A stretch of DNA of 64,000 nucleotides from a virus: the IMG/VR virus record IMGVR_UViG_3300031687_000003, positions 1 through 64,000 of that record. One strand, 5' to 3'. This document shows, one piece after another, positions 26,671 through 35,001 of the stretch. How positions within the stretch are numbered: position 1 is the first letter of the stretch; the number at the start of each line of letters is the position of its first letter. The notes under the pieces are model-generated. The model ran no database searches. It was given only the letters and a program-made list of their open reading frames with translations, and was not told the origin of the DNA. Both the position numbers and the translations under genes were made by a program.

Positions 26671-28382
26671 TACATTTTAAACTTGTTAGGTGGAAGAACT
26701 TTCTTTCCACCGGTAATGAATTCATTGAAGTAAAATTAGATAAATCACCTACTACTCTCATAGTAGGTCAAAACGGCGCAGGCAAATCCACACTATTAGA
26801 TGCCCTATCATTCGCGCTGTTTAATAAACCCCATAGAGACATTAAGAAAGACCAGTTAATTAACTCTATCAATAAGAAGCAATGCGTTGTCGAAGTTGAA
26901 TTCGATATCGGCGGAATAGAATTTAAAGTTATTAGGGCTATCAAGCCAGGAAGATTTGAGATCTGGCAGAATGGTAATCAAGTTAATCAGGCAGCAAATG
27001 CAAGGGACCATCAAAAGTTCCTTGAACAAAATATACTTAAGTTAAATCATAAGTCGTTTCACCAAATAGTTGTATTAGGGAGTAGTTCGTTTATTCCTTT
27101 TATGCAGTTACCGGTATGGTCTCGCAGGGAGGTGATTGAAGACCTACTAGACATAAACATATTCTCGAAAATGAATCAAATTCTAAAAGAGAGAAATGCA
27201 ACTATTCGAAACAATCTAATTGATATTAACCATAGCCTTGAGCTCATCAAAACAAAGATGGCATCTCAAGATAAGTATATTACAGATCTTAATGCTATTA
27301 ATAAGGATCAGATTGGACAGAAGAAAGATTCTATGGAAATACATTCCATTAGGATTAAAGATATCTTTAAGGAATCAAAAACCTTAGGAGAAAATCTTAC
27401 AGCTTCGTTGAGATCTGAAACTACAAATTATGAGAAGCAAATAGATCAGATATCTGATTTTAAATCTCATGATAATACATTAAATAATTCTATTAAAAAG
27501 CTAGTACAGGATGCGAAATTTTATGAAGAGAATGATGAATGCCCAACGTGTGACCAATCAATCGAGGAGTCGAAGAAGACAACAAAGATTGCAGCAATCA
27601 AAACTGAAGCCGGAAGTATTCAACAAGAAAAACAAGACCTTGACAGAAAATTAAGCGTATTAAATACTACCACTAAATCAATTAATCAGAGTATAGAGAA
27701 ACTAAGAGAACGTCAGAATAAAATCAATTCTAACAACGATCAGATTTCTTTATTACAACATGAGATTGATAAGATCCAAAAAGAGATCTCATCTCTATCG
27801 GGTCAAAGCGGTGATATTAAACAGGCTAAGAAAGATCGTATAATATTACAGAGTGATAAAGATTCTGAAACCGAACGTAAATTAACTATGGTCGAAGAAA
27901 GAACTTATAACGAAGTAATTGGAGAGATGTTAAAAGATACTGGAATCAAAACAAAAGTAGTAAAGCAATATTTACCTGTAATGAATAGGTTCATAAATCA
28001 ATACTTACAGATTCTAGATTTCTTTGTAGCATTTCACTTAGACGAAAACTTTAATGAAACTATTAGGTCAAGACACAGAGATACATTTAACTATGCATCT
28101 TTCTCAGAAGGAGAGAAACAAAGAATCGATTTGTCTCTTCTATTCACTTGGCGCCAAATCGCTAAGATGAAAAATTCAGCAGCTACTAATCTATTAATCT
28201 TGGATGAAACATTCGATTCAAGCTTAGATGTAGATGGCATTGAAAACTTAACAAAGATCTTAAGTACACTTGATGATGATACAAATGTATTCATTATATC
28301 TCATAAGGGTGATGTTCTGGAAAACAAATTCAGATCAAAGATTGAGTTCTATAAGGAAAAAGACTTTAGTAAAATAAAGTAA
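26667..28382 (+). CDS. 46: Recombination nuclease subunit gp46 (SbcC/Rad50-like)
   Basis: A 571-residue SMC-type ATPase. Walker A 'VGQNGAGKSTLLDAL' is near residue 32, a zinc hook 'CPTC' sits in the middle of a long coiled coil, and the ABC signature 'FSEGEKQRIDLSLLF' and Walker B 'LLILDETFDSSLD' lie in the C-terminal lobe. It partners gp47; T4 gp46 is 560 residues. Gene order 55-47-46 follows T4. Confidence 0.96.
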   Translation: MIHFKLVRWKNFLSTGNEFIEVKLDKSPTTLIVGQNGAGKSTLLDALSFALFNKPHRDIKKDQLINSINKKQCVVEVEFDIGGIEFKVIRAIKPGRFEIWQNGNQVNQAANARDHQKFLEQNILKLNHKSFHQIVVLGSSSFIPFMQLPVWSRREVIEDLLDINIFSKMNQILKERNATIRNNLIDINHSLELIKTKMASQDKYITDLNAINKDQIGQKKDSMEIHSIRIKDIFKESKTLGENLTASLRSETTNYEKQIDQISDFKSHDNTLNNSIKKLVQDAKFYEENDECPTCDQSIEESKKTTKIAAIKTEAGSIQQEKQDLDRKLSVLNTTTKSINQSIEKLRERQNKINSNNDQISLLQHEIDKIQKEISSLSGQSGDIKQAKKDRIILQSDKDSETERKLTMVEERTYNEVIGEMLKDTGIKTKVVKQYLPVMNRFINQYLQILDFFVAFHLDENFNETIRSRHRDTFNYASFSEGEKQRIDLSLLFTWRQIAKMKNSAATNLLILDETFDSSLDVDGIENLTKILSTLDDDTNVFIISHKGDVLENKFRSKIEFYKEKDFSKIK

Positions 28383-28390
28383 ATCTTGCA

Positions 28391-28467
28391 GTGCTCATAG
28401 CTCAATTGGATAGAGCAACAGCCTTCTAAGCTGTAGGTTCCAGGTTCAAGTCCTGGTGGGCACACCA
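28391..28467 (+). tRNA. tRNA-Arg (anticodon UCU)
   Basis: A complete cloverleaf can be drawn: acceptor GTGCTCA/TGGGCAC with one T-G wobble, D-arm with AGCTC...GAGC, anticodon stem ACAGC/GCTGT with loop CTTCTAA (anticodon TCT at 28425-28427), T-arm CCAGG TTCAAGT CCTGG, and an encoded CCA end. It would read AGA and AGG, by eye the dominant Arg codons in these genes. It lies between gene 46 and a small ORF. Confidence 0.97.
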
Positions 28468-28486
28468 ATTAATAAAGGAAACACAA

Positions 28487-28693
28487 ATGGAAATGACGTA
28501 CCTTGAGTATAAACTTAAGATGGACAGTCATGGTATACAGTTCTCTGATGATAAAGATCGAATTACTATGGCTACACTCACAGAAAGACACGGATTTGAA
28601 GAAGGTGATATGTTCAGATTCTCTACTGATTCAGAAGGAAAGTTGATGTTACAGAAGGTAAAAATGCCAACAATTGCTGATATCTTGCAATAA
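28487..28693 (+). CDS. Small hypothetical protein, possibly AbrB-like fold
   Basis: The 68-residue protein follows the tRNA by 19 bp with ribosome site 'aaaggaaac'. 'DRITMATLTERHGFEEGDMF' followed by 'FSTDSEGKLMLQKV' has the alternating pattern of swapped-hairpin (AbrB/SpoVT-type) DNA-binding proteins, but the match is weak and the N-terminus is different. No firm function. Confidence 0.55.
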   Translation: MEMTYLEYKLKMDSHGIQFSDDKDRITMATLTERHGFEEGDMFRFSTDSEGKLMLQKVKMPTIADILQ

Positions 28694-28696
28694 ATG

Positions 28697-28757
28697 TGAA
28701 ATTAACGAAAATAAAGGTGTACATTTGCTAAGAACTATGGTATAATATACTTATATT
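28697..28757 (+). repeat. 61-bp promoter repeat, copy 1
   Basis: Contains the whole promoter of the VWA gene and differs from 31089-31149 at only two of 61 positions. Confidence 0.9.
28718..28746 (+). promoter_or_regulatory. Early-type promoter for the VWA-metallopeptidase gene
   Basis: TGTACA (28718-28723), 17-bp spacer, TGG-TATAAT (28741-28746). It lies in a 61-bp block (28697-28757) repeated almost identically before the AAA+ gene at 31089-31149. Confidence 0.9.
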
Positions 28758-28783
28758 GAGAATAAAGTAATGGGAGTTAATTT

Positions 28784-31009
28784 ATGTATAATACCACAGT
28801 AGCCAAACTACTAGCCAAAGAGAACATAGAAGTTCAATACGGCAACTATCAAACAGCATGGTTCGACATCGAATCTAGAACTCTAGGCTTGCCTTTATGG
28901 AAAGACATGGGTAAAGATGTGCACGATCTATTTGTAGGTCATGAAGTTGGTCATGCTCTCTATACACCATACGAAGGTTGGCACGATTCTCCAACGAATG
29001 TAGAAAAACTACATGGTTGCCCTAGGTCATATATTAATGTATGTGAAGATGCTAGGATCGAAAGAATGATTAGATCTGAATATCCAGGACTTGTAGGTCC
29101 AATGGCTAGAGGATACAAAGTCTTAGCTAACCAAGAATTCTTTGGTGATATTAATAATGTTGATTTTGATTCAGTAAAGCTAATCGATAAAATCAACTTA
29201 AAAGCAAAATTACAAACTCTTATTGAAGTTCCGTTTAATAACGAAGAAGCTACTTTATATAGAAAAACAATGACAACCGAAACCTTCGATGAAGTGATCG
29301 ATATAGTAAAAGAGATATTAGCTTATACAAAAGAAAATACTCCTGAGTTAATTGCTAAGCCAGAACCACAACCTGAGGAAGAGAATAAGAGTGAAGAAGA
29401 ACAACAAGAACCACAATCCCAAGCAGACGCAGATCCAACCTCAGATGGACACGACGATGGCGAAAGCACCGAGTCAAACAATACTGACACTACAGAAAAC
29501 AAGGAAGAAGAAGGAGACTGTAGTTCTACGGAATCTGAAGAGCAAGAAGAAAGTGACGATGACACTCCGCAGAAAGAAAAGGCTGCAAGTAAAAACCCTG
29601 AAGCAGGTGTAGAAGAGGAAGATCATTCTATTACTGATATGATTTATAGAAACTCTGAAGAAAGATTACTTGAGCAAGATTCACATGGTCAGCAAACTCT
29701 CCTTGGAAGAGATAGAGGTAAAGATACTATTAAGTCATCTGTTATACCTTACCCTCTACTTAAAGAATCTAGAGCTCAGAAAATAAAAGATAACAGATAT
29801 GGATCTGATGATTCTGACATCATGGATGATTACCCAACGTATATGAAAGCTGTTAAGAAAGCTACTAACGTTGCAGTAAAAGAATTCGAAATGAAGAAGG
29901 CTGCTTTTCAATGGCAGAGAGCTGCTACTGCAAAGACTGGATTATTAGATACTGATTCTATTCACGCATACAAAACATCTGATGATATCTTTAAGAGAGT
30001 TACCAATTTGGCTGATGCTAAAAATCATGGTATGATTATGATAATCGATTACTCAGGTTCTATGATGTCGACAATGCATCACGTACTTGATCAGTTAATT
30101 CACCTATCAACCTTTTGTAAAGCAATCAATATACCATTCGATGTATATGCTTTCACAACTTCAGGCTGGAGAAATGATGACATCGATGAATGGAAAATGA
30201 AAGATGGAGAAGTTGATTTCGATAATCTTAAAATGCCTCATCTACTATCTTCTACATTTAAGAAAGCAGATTACAACGATGCTATTCAAAGTCTATACAA
30301 AAAAATGCTAGCGAACAAAACATCAAGTCAAAGATGGGATTCAGAAAGCTGGAAGAATTACGATGAAGATATGTATACATCTAAGTATGAGCAATATGGT
30401 TCAACACCACTTGATGCAGCATTGATTGTAACTCATCACTTAGTTAACTCGTTTAGAAAGAAGCATGCTGTCGATAAGATGAACTTATGTGTTATCTCAG
30501 ATGGAGATTCAAATCATCTAAACGTTGCTAGAGATGCAAAGTTATCAAAGAAGCTATACGCTGAAACAAGAAGCAATTACAGTAATGGTATGAAACTAGT
30601 AGTTGATAGAAAACTGATTAACCTTGAAGGATACAGAACTCAAGCTACCAAATGCTTACTAGATAACCTATCAAAAAGATATGGTGTAACCACCCTTGGA
30701 TTCTTTATTGCTCAAGACAGGCATGACTGGAACAACAAGATAGCTCAAGTATCTGGCTATGGTTCAACTAATAAGTGCAACAAAGAATATACAAAGAATA
30801 AAGTTGTTGTAATGAATAATACTATAGGATACGACAAGTTCTTTCTACTAAAAGGTGGCAAAGATCTGGCAGTTAATTCACCTGAAATGGATGATATGAT
30901 TACAGGTGATATGAGTACAGCTCAGATCAGAGCAGGGTTCAAAAAGTATACCAAAGGCAAAAGGAATTCGAAAGTATTAATGAAGCAACTAGGTGGGATA
31001 ATCGCCTAG
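28784..31009 (+). CDS. VWA-domain protein with N-terminal HEXXH metallopeptidase-like domain (CobT-like)
   Basis: The 741-residue protein has three parts. The N-terminal domain contains 'FVGHEVGHALYTP' (HEVGH at 53-57) and 'VCEDARIERM' (E88-D89), a zincin-like zinc site. Residues ~195-285 are a Glu/Ser-rich acidic linker. The C-terminal part is a von Willebrand A domain whose metal-ion site is 'DYSGSM' (D422, S424, S426) with 'QYGSTPLDAALI' and 'CVISDGDSN' as later ligands. Partner is the MoxR-type AAA+ at 31181; such pairs remodel or metallate target proteins. Cobalt-chelatase annotation (CobT) is by similarity of the pair only; no CobN or cobalamin gene is nearby. Confidence 0.82.
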   Translation: MYNTTVAKLLAKENIEVQYGNYQTAWFDIESRTLGLPLWKDMGKDVHDLFVGHEVGHALYTPYEGWHDSPTNVEKLHGCPRSYINVCEDARIERMIRSEYPGLVGPMARGYKVLANQEFFGDINNVDFDSVKLIDKINLKAKLQTLIEVPFNNEEATLYRKTMTTETFDEVIDIVKEILAYTKENTPELIAKPEPQPEEENKSEEEQQEPQSQADADPTSDGHDDGESTESNNTDTTENKEEEGDCSSTESEEQEESDDDTPQKEKAASKNPEAGVEEEDHSITDMIYRNSEERLLEQDSHGQQTLLGRDRGKDTIKSSVIPYPLLKESRAQKIKDNRYGSDDSDIMDDYPTYMKAVKKATNVAVKEFEMKKAAFQWQRAATAKTGLLDTDSIHAYKTSDDIFKRVTNLADAKNHGMIMIIDYSGSMMSTMHHVLDQLIHLSTFCKAINIPFDVYAFTTSGWRNDDIDEWKMKDGEVDFDNLKMPHLLSSTFKKADYNDAIQSLYKKMLANKTSSQRWDSESWKNYDEDMYTSKYEQYGSTPLDAALIVTHHLVNSFRKKHAVDKMNLCVISDGDSNHLNVARDAKLSKKLYAETRSNYSNGMKLVVDRKLINLEGYRTQATKCLLDNLSKRYGVTTLGFFIAQDRHDWNNKIAQVSGYGSTNKCNKEYTKNKVVVMNNTIGYDKFFLLKGGKDLAVNSPEMDDMITGDMSTAQIRAGFKKYTKGKRNSKVLMKQLGGIIA

Positions 31010-31063
31010 TGCACCAGCGTGAATCTAAGTGGGTAACCCCCTTGCTTCTCTGTTTAGATGCAC
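31009..31063 (+). other. Intergenic segment with nested inverted repeats
   Basis: After the VWA gene stop, GTGCA (31009-31013) can pair with TGCAC (31059-31063), TCTAA with TTAGA (31024-31028/31054-31058), and GGG with CCC around TAA (31031-31039). It may be a structured 3' end or weak terminator before the next promoter. It is not a tRNA: no T-loop is present. The pairings are partly mutually exclusive. Confidence 0.35.
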
Positions 31064-31088
31064 ACACGATCACTCATCAGAAATAAAA

Positions 31089-31149
31089 TGAAATTAACGA
31101 AAATAAAGGTGTACATTTGCAAAGAACTATGGTATAATATACCTATATT
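31089..31149 (+). repeat. 61-bp promoter repeat, copy 2
   Basis: Contains the whole promoter of the AAA+ gene; see copy 1 at 28697-28757. Confidence 0.9.
31110..31138 (+). promoter_or_regulatory. Early-type promoter for the AAA+ ATPase gene
   Basis: TGTACA (31110-31115), 17-bp spacer, TGG-TATAAT (31133-31138); near-identical to the promoter of the partner VWA gene, so the two subunits should be co-regulated although separately transcribed. Confidence 0.9.
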
Positions 31150-31180
31150 AAAAAATAATAATAGATAAGGAGTCTACATT

Positions 31181-32332
31181 ATGAATAAAGTGAAAATAAG
31201 CACTCAAAAAATCCTCGAGGTATTAGCCTCAAGGTTTCCAGACAAAACGGAATTTAGAACTAGCGAAGTAGTTGATACTGGCAAGTCACTAGGTTACACT
31301 GGAAAAGATTGGAACCCGCTACTACAACCAGAGAATAGAATCAAGAGAGGCATGTTTTGTCTAGCTTCGTTCATTCAACCTGTAGAAGATGTGGTTACAA
31401 ATTCCGCCCCTCGCATGTTAAACAACGTGGTAGCTATGGCACCTCAATCAATAGTAAATAAGGAAAGGACCTATGCTAAAATAGATCCTACGTATATAGC
31501 ATGGGGAGCACATTCTGATGTAACAAAAGTTATTAAGTCTGATATGTTCTACCCAATTTATATCTCAGGTCTTTCTGGCAACGGAAAAACTTTCATGGTC
31601 GAACAAGCATGTGCTAAGCTCGGCAGAGAGTTCATAAGAGTTCAAATCAATCCTGAAACTGATGAAGATGATTTAATCGGTGGATTCAGGTTGATCAATG
31701 GAGAAACAGTTTTCTCTAAAGGACCAGTTCTGAAAGCAATGGAAAATGGAGCAATCCTTCTCTTAGATGAGATCGATAGAGCTACAAATAAAATCATGTG
31801 CTTACAAGGAATCCTTGAAGGCAAACCAGTCCTAGTAAAGAAAACTGGTGAAGTGGTTGAACCGGCAGCAGGATTCAATATTATAGCTACAGCTAATACC
31901 AAAGGCAAAGGCTCAGAAGATGGCAGATTTACTGCAGCTTCGATTATCGATGAAGCATTCCTTGAAAGGTTTACTATATCAATCGATCAGCAATATCCTT
32001 CAGCGGCAGTTGAAAAGAAAATTGTTATTAAGCACTTTGAAAAGTTTGGTGTAGATCTTAATGAAGACGTTAATGATTTTACAACACAGCTTATTAACTG
32101 GGCTGATATCATTAGAAAAACTTTCTATGATGATGGTGTAGATGAAGTAATTTCAACTAGAAGGCTTTGCCATATTGTTCAAACATACTCTATCTTTGAA
32201 GATAGAATGAAAGCAATCAATCTTTGTATTGCTAGGTTTGATGATGATACTAGGGAAGCATTCCTTGATCTTTACACTAAAGTAGATTCAGGAGTTTCAT
32301 TCGAAGATCCTGAAGAAGAGGCAGGTTACTAA
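31181..32332 (+). CDS. cobS: MoxR/CobS-type AAA+ ATPase
   Basis: The 383-residue protein is the marine-phage 'CobS' family. Walker A 'GLSGNGKT' is at 130-137, Walker B 'AILLLDEIDRA' near 190, sensor I 'IIATANTKGKG', and an arginine finger region 'ASIIDEAFLERF'. The N-terminal ~70 residues are a separate small helical domain. MoxR-family rings act with VWA proteins such as the one encoded just upstream. The symbol follows common usage; a role in cobalamin synthesis is doubtful here because the chelatase subunit CobN is absent from the window. Confidence 0.88.
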   Translation: MNKVKISTQKILEVLASRFPDKTEFRTSEVVDTGKSLGYTGKDWNPLLQPENRIKRGMFCLASFIQPVEDVVTNSAPRMLNNVVAMAPQSIVNKERTYAKIDPTYIAWGAHSDVTKVIKSDMFYPIYISGLSGNGKTFMVEQACAKLGREFIRVQINPETDEDDLIGGFRLINGETVFSKGPVLKAMENGAILLLDEIDRATNKIMCLQGILEGKPVLVKKTGEVVEPAAGFNIIATANTKGKGSEDGRFTAASIIDEAFLERFTISIDQQYPSAAVEKKIVIKHFEKFGVDLNEDVNDFTTQLINWADIIRKTFYDDGVDEVISTRRLCHIVQTYSIFEDRMKAINLCIARFDDDTREAFLDLYTKVDSGVSFEDPEEEAGY

Positions 32333-32341
32333 AATGAATCC

Positions 32342-32370
32342 TTTACTTTTACTAAAAACTGTGGTATAAT
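32342..32370 (+). promoter_or_regulatory. Early-type promoter giving a near-leaderless transcript
   Basis: TTTACT (32342-32347), 17-bp spacer, TGG-TATAAT (32365-32370). The next ATG is at 32378, only seven bases after the -10, so the RNA should start at or beside the initiation codon. Confidence 0.8.
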
Positions 32371-32377
32371 ATATCTA

Positions 32378-32686
32378 ATGAATAAAATATTATTAAAAAC
32401 AAACTATAAATTTAATGAAGGAGCTCTTATCAAAGAGTTCCAAAATTATGTAGACGGTACTTATGCAGGACATTATGGAGAAGGTGGATTTCAATCCTCT
32501 GAAGTCATAGTTGATCGTGGACATGGCCTAGGATTCTTCTTAGGAAATGTCGATAAGTACAACGCCAGGTACGGCAAAAAAGGTGGTCCTTCTGATCATC
32601 GCAAAGACTTAATGAAGGTGTTACATTATGGTCTCTTGGCTCTATACGAGCACGACAGAATAAACACACCAACAGAGAAAAAATAA
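32378..32686 (+). CDS. DUF3310-like protein
   Basis: The 102-residue protein contains 'GHGLGFFLGNVDKYNARYGK' followed by 'DHRKDLMKVLHYGLLALYE', which fits the DUF3310 family of phage proteins (nucleotide-kinase-associated in other phages, function unknown). No ribosome site can precede the ATG on the transcript from the promoter just upstream, so translation may be leaderless or depend on readthrough from the AAA+ gene. The stop overlaps the gene 45 start by one base. Confidence 0.7.
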   Translation: MNKILLKTNYKFNEGALIKEFQNYVDGTYAGHYGEGGFQSSEVIVDRGHGLGFFLGNVDKYNARYGKKGGPSDHRKDLMKVLHYGLLALYEHDRINTPTEKK

Positions 32687-33366
32687 TGAATATATCAAAT
32701 GACACACTTGACGTGCTAAAAAACTTTGCTAGTATTAATCCCAATATGGTAATTAAACCTGGCCAACAACTGAAAACAATATCTGAAGCTAAGAACATTC
32801 TTGCCACCGCTGATATTATTGAAGACTTTCCGCAGGAGTTTGGAGTCTATGACTTAAACGAATTCTTGTCAGTCAACAATCTAGTAGCACCAGCAGAATT
32901 CGAATTTCAAGATAAATATGTTGATATGAAAAGCGAATCAGGTTCTAAAGTTAAGTACTACTTTTCTGAACCAGAAATTCTAACAACTCCACAAAAGGAT
33001 ATTAGTATGCCTGACTGTGAGTTTGGAATTCAATTATCTGATGACCTACTCAATCAATTTAAAAAGGCAGCTGCAGTATTAGGTCATAGTGAACTAGTAT
33101 TAACGGGTGACGATGGAGTTATTACAGCTTCGGTACTAGATGAAAAAGATTCCACAGCGAATACTTTCTCTCTACAAATCGATAGTAATAACGAATGTAA
33201 AAACAAATTCAGCTTTGTTATTAACATCAATAATCTAAAGCTATTAGCCGGTGATTACTATGTTAGTATCTCTTCTAAGCTTATAAGTAATTGGTCTAAT
33301 ACTTCACGTAATGGATCTATAAATTATTTTATTGCTTTAGAAAAAACAAGCGAATTTAATGTATAA
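32686..33366 (+). CDS. 45: Sliding clamp gp45
   Basis: The 226-residue protein matches T4 gp45 (228): 'ISNDTLDVLKNFASINPNMV', 'YDLNEFLSVNN' and the terminal 'NYFIALEKTSEFNV'. Trimers encircle DNA, tether the gp43 polymerase and, in T4, activate late transcription by touching gp55. It is followed by the clamp-loader genes 44 and 62 with two small genes between, as in other marine T4-like phages. Confidence 0.95.
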   Translation: MNISNDTLDVLKNFASINPNMVIKPGQQLKTISEAKNILATADIIEDFPQEFGVYDLNEFLSVNNLVAPAEFEFQDKYVDMKSESGSKVKYYFSEPEILTTPQKDISMPDCEFGIQLSDDLLNQFKKAAAVLGHSELVLTGDDGVITASVLDEKDSTANTFSLQIDSNNECKNKFSFVININNLKLLAGDYYVSISSKLISNWSNTSRNGSINYFIALEKTSEFNV

Positions 33367-33375
33367 ATATAAATA
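33362..33375 (+). promoter_or_regulatory. Two overlapping late promoter octamers
   Basis: TATAAATA occurs at 33362-33369 and again at 33368-33375, overlapping the gene 45 stop codon. They are followed by a 97-bp leader with two hairpins. Confidence 0.78.
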
Positions 33376-33388
33376 CATAAAAGAATTT

Positions 33389-33438
33389 CTCATTAATAAT
33401 AATGAGGATATGGTGGAAGATGCGGATTACCGGTCTTC
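33389..33438 (+). promoter_or_regulatory. Two hairpins in a late leader, the second shared with the hsp20 leader
   Basis: CTCATTA/TAATGAG (33389-33406) forms a perfect 7-bp hairpin. GAAGA-TG-CGG-ATTA-CCG-G-TCTTC (33416-33438) forms a second with an internal bulge; the same architecture, TAGA-TG-CGG...CCG-G-TCTA, recurs at 36267-36290 in another late leader, with one compensatory A-T to T-A change. Confidence 0.55.
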
Positions 33439-33471
33439 TCAAATTAGTCTACTTTGCAAAGGAGAAATAAA

Positions 33472-33750
33472 ATGACTGAAGAAGTAAACGCGGCAGCAAT
33501 GCCGGCAGCTGAAGAAGCTGCACCTCAACTAACTCTTGGGGATATCGCGACATTGGTACAAATCATTGATTTGTGTTCAAAGCGTGGTGGATTCGAAGGA
33601 TCAGAACTGGAAGCAGTTGGAAGTCTTAGAACAAGAGTAGTAACATTCCTAGAAGCAAACCAACCTAAAGATGGCGCTCAGCCAGCTGAAGGTACTATGG
33701 TTCCTGCTGAATCGGAAGAAGTAACAGAAGCTGTAACAGCTGAAGGTTAA
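33472..33750 (+). CDS. Small conserved phage protein, function unknown
   Basis: Start chosen at the ATG 33472 behind 'aaaggagaaataaa'; the in-frame ATG at 33454 lies before that ribosome site. The 92-residue product has a conserved core 'LTLGDIATLVQIIDLCSKRG' then 'FEGSELEAVGSLRTRVVTFL', flanked by Ala/Glu-rich, probably disordered ends. This core is widespread in marine myoviruses. It has its own late promoter and terminator, which points to an abundant late product, perhaps virion-associated. Confidence 0.7.
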   Translation: MTEEVNAAAMPAAEEAAPQLTLGDIATLVQIIDLCSKRGGFEGSELEAVGSLRTRVVTFLEANQPKDGAQPAEGTMVPAESEEVTEAVTAEG

Positions 33751-33754
33751 AACT

Positions 33755-33783
33755 GAGGGGGACTTTCGGGTCCCCGCTCTTTT
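33755..33783 (+). terminator. Intrinsic terminator
   Basis: GGGGAC (33758-33763) pairs with GTCCCC (33770-33775) over a TTTCGG loop, extended by GAG/CTC with one bulged G, and followed by TTTT at 33780-33783. It ends the short late unit begun at 33362. Confidence 0.85.
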
Positions 33784-33808
33784 ATTATTATAAATTATTG
33801 GATATATT

Positions 33809-34066
33809 ATGAATACAAATGAATCAAAGTCGCTACTCAGCGCATTAAAACAAGGCACTGTAACAGTAACCTTTAATAAAATAGATACTGGCGAAGTAAG
33901 AGTTATGCCATGTACTCTCAACCCTGCAGTATTAGAAGCTAATAATGTTACTAGCAAATTTAACTATGAACCACAGAACATGGAAGCTTTCCCTGTATGG
34001 TCATTAGACAAGAACGCGTGGCGAGCTTTTAGACTTGATACAGTAACTGGTTGGGAGGTTCTTTAA
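33809..34066 (+). CDS. DUF2693 / SH3-fold small protein
   Basis: The 85-residue protein starts 'NTNESKSLLSALKQGTVTVT' and has 'NKIDTGEVRVMPCTLNPAVL', the pattern of DUF2693 (SH3 beta-barrel) proteins found in T4-like phages. It ends 'VTGWEVL'. Its stop overlaps the gene 44 start by one base (TAATG), and its GGGAGG segment near the 3' end serves as the gene 44 ribosome site. Confidence 0.7.
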   Translation: MNTNESKSLLSALKQGTVTVTFNKIDTGEVRVMPCTLNPAVLEANNVTSKFNYEPQNMEAFPVWSLDKNAWRAFRLDTVTGWEVL

Positions 34067-35001
34067 TGCAAGAATTCTTATGGGTAGAAAAGTATCGTCC
34101 TCGAATTATCGATGATGTTATATTACCAGACCATTTAAAGTCCACCTTCAAAAAGATTGTCGAAGGTGGCGAATTACATAACATGCTTCTAACTGGCTCT
34201 GCTGGTCTCGGTAAAACTACCGTAGCAAAAGCTATATGTAATGAACTCGGATTAGATTTTCTTTTGGTCAATGGATCTGAAGAAGGTGGTATCGATATAC
34301 TACGTAATAAGATTAAACAGTTTGCTAGCTCAGTTAGTTTGCAAGGTGGTTATAAGGTAGTTATATTAGATGAAGCTGATTACTTAAATCCACAATCTAC
34401 TCAGCCAGCTCTTCGTGGATTCATTGAAGAGTTTAGTGCTAACTGTAGGTTCATCCTAACATGTAACTTTAAAAATAGAATCATCGATCCGTTGCATTCT
34501 CGTTGTACAACAATTGAATTCAATGTATCTAAGAAAGATAGTATGGCATTATGTGCCCAGTTCTTAGAACGATGTGAAATGATTCTTAAAATGAACAATG
34601 TAAATTACGAGAAACAAATACTAGCAGAATTAATCATGAAGCATGCGCCTGATTGGCGTAAGGTTCTAAATGAATTGCAGAGATATTCTGTGAGTGGTAC
34701 TATTGATACTGGAATCTTAGTTGCTCTATCTGATACTAACGTTAATAACCTTATGACTTTCTTAAAAGAAAAGAACTTTAAGCAAATGCGTAAATGGGTT
34801 TCAGAAAACATGGACAGCGAACCAGTTGCTATTTATCGTAAGCTATATGATAATATGAGTGACCACGTAGATTCATCTTCTATTCCACAGTTAGTTCTTA
34901 TCTTAGCTGATTATCAGTATAAGAATGCATTCGTTGCAGATCACGAACTTAATACGGTTGCGTGTCTAACGGAAGTTATGGCAGGAGTTAAATTCAAATA
35001 A
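34066..35001 (+). CDS. 44: Clamp loader large subunit gp44
   Basis: A 311-residue AAA+ clamp loader: 'LWVEKYRPRIIDDVILP' at the N-terminus, Walker A 'GSAGLGKTT', Walker B 'VILDEADYL', and the 'SRC' arginine-finger motif in 'LHSRCTTIEF'. Four copies with one gp62 open and close the gp45 ring on DNA. The start at 34066 sits eight bases after GGGAGG; an upstream TTG at 34051 is inside that ribosome site and is rejected. Length is near T4 gp44 (319). Confidence 0.96.
   Translation: MQEFLWVEKYRPRIIDDVILPDHLKSTFKKIVEGGELHNMLLTGSAGLGKTTVAKAICNELGLDFLLVNGSEEGGIDILRNKIKQFASSVSLQGGYKVVILDEADYLNPQSTQPALRGFIEEFSANCRFILTCNFKNRIIDPLHSRCTTIEFNVSKKDSMALCAQFLERCEMILKMNNVNYEKQILAELIMKHAPDWRKVLNELQRYSVSGTIDTGILVALSDTNVNNLMTFLKEKNFKQMRKWVSENMDSEPVAIYRKLYDNMSDHVDSSSIPQLVLILADYQYKNAFVADHELNTVACLTEVMAGVKFK

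Noticed and set aside
29352-29612. Second + strand frame within the VWA protein gene
   Set aside because: It lies wholly inside the acidic linker of the VWA gene and reflects low-complexity codon composition.
28784-32332. Cobalamin (cobalt chelatase CobS/CobT) interpretation
   Set aside because: No CobN or other cobalamin gene is present, and the VWA partner carries an HEXXH zinc site. A MoxR/VWA remodelling pair explains the sequence better.
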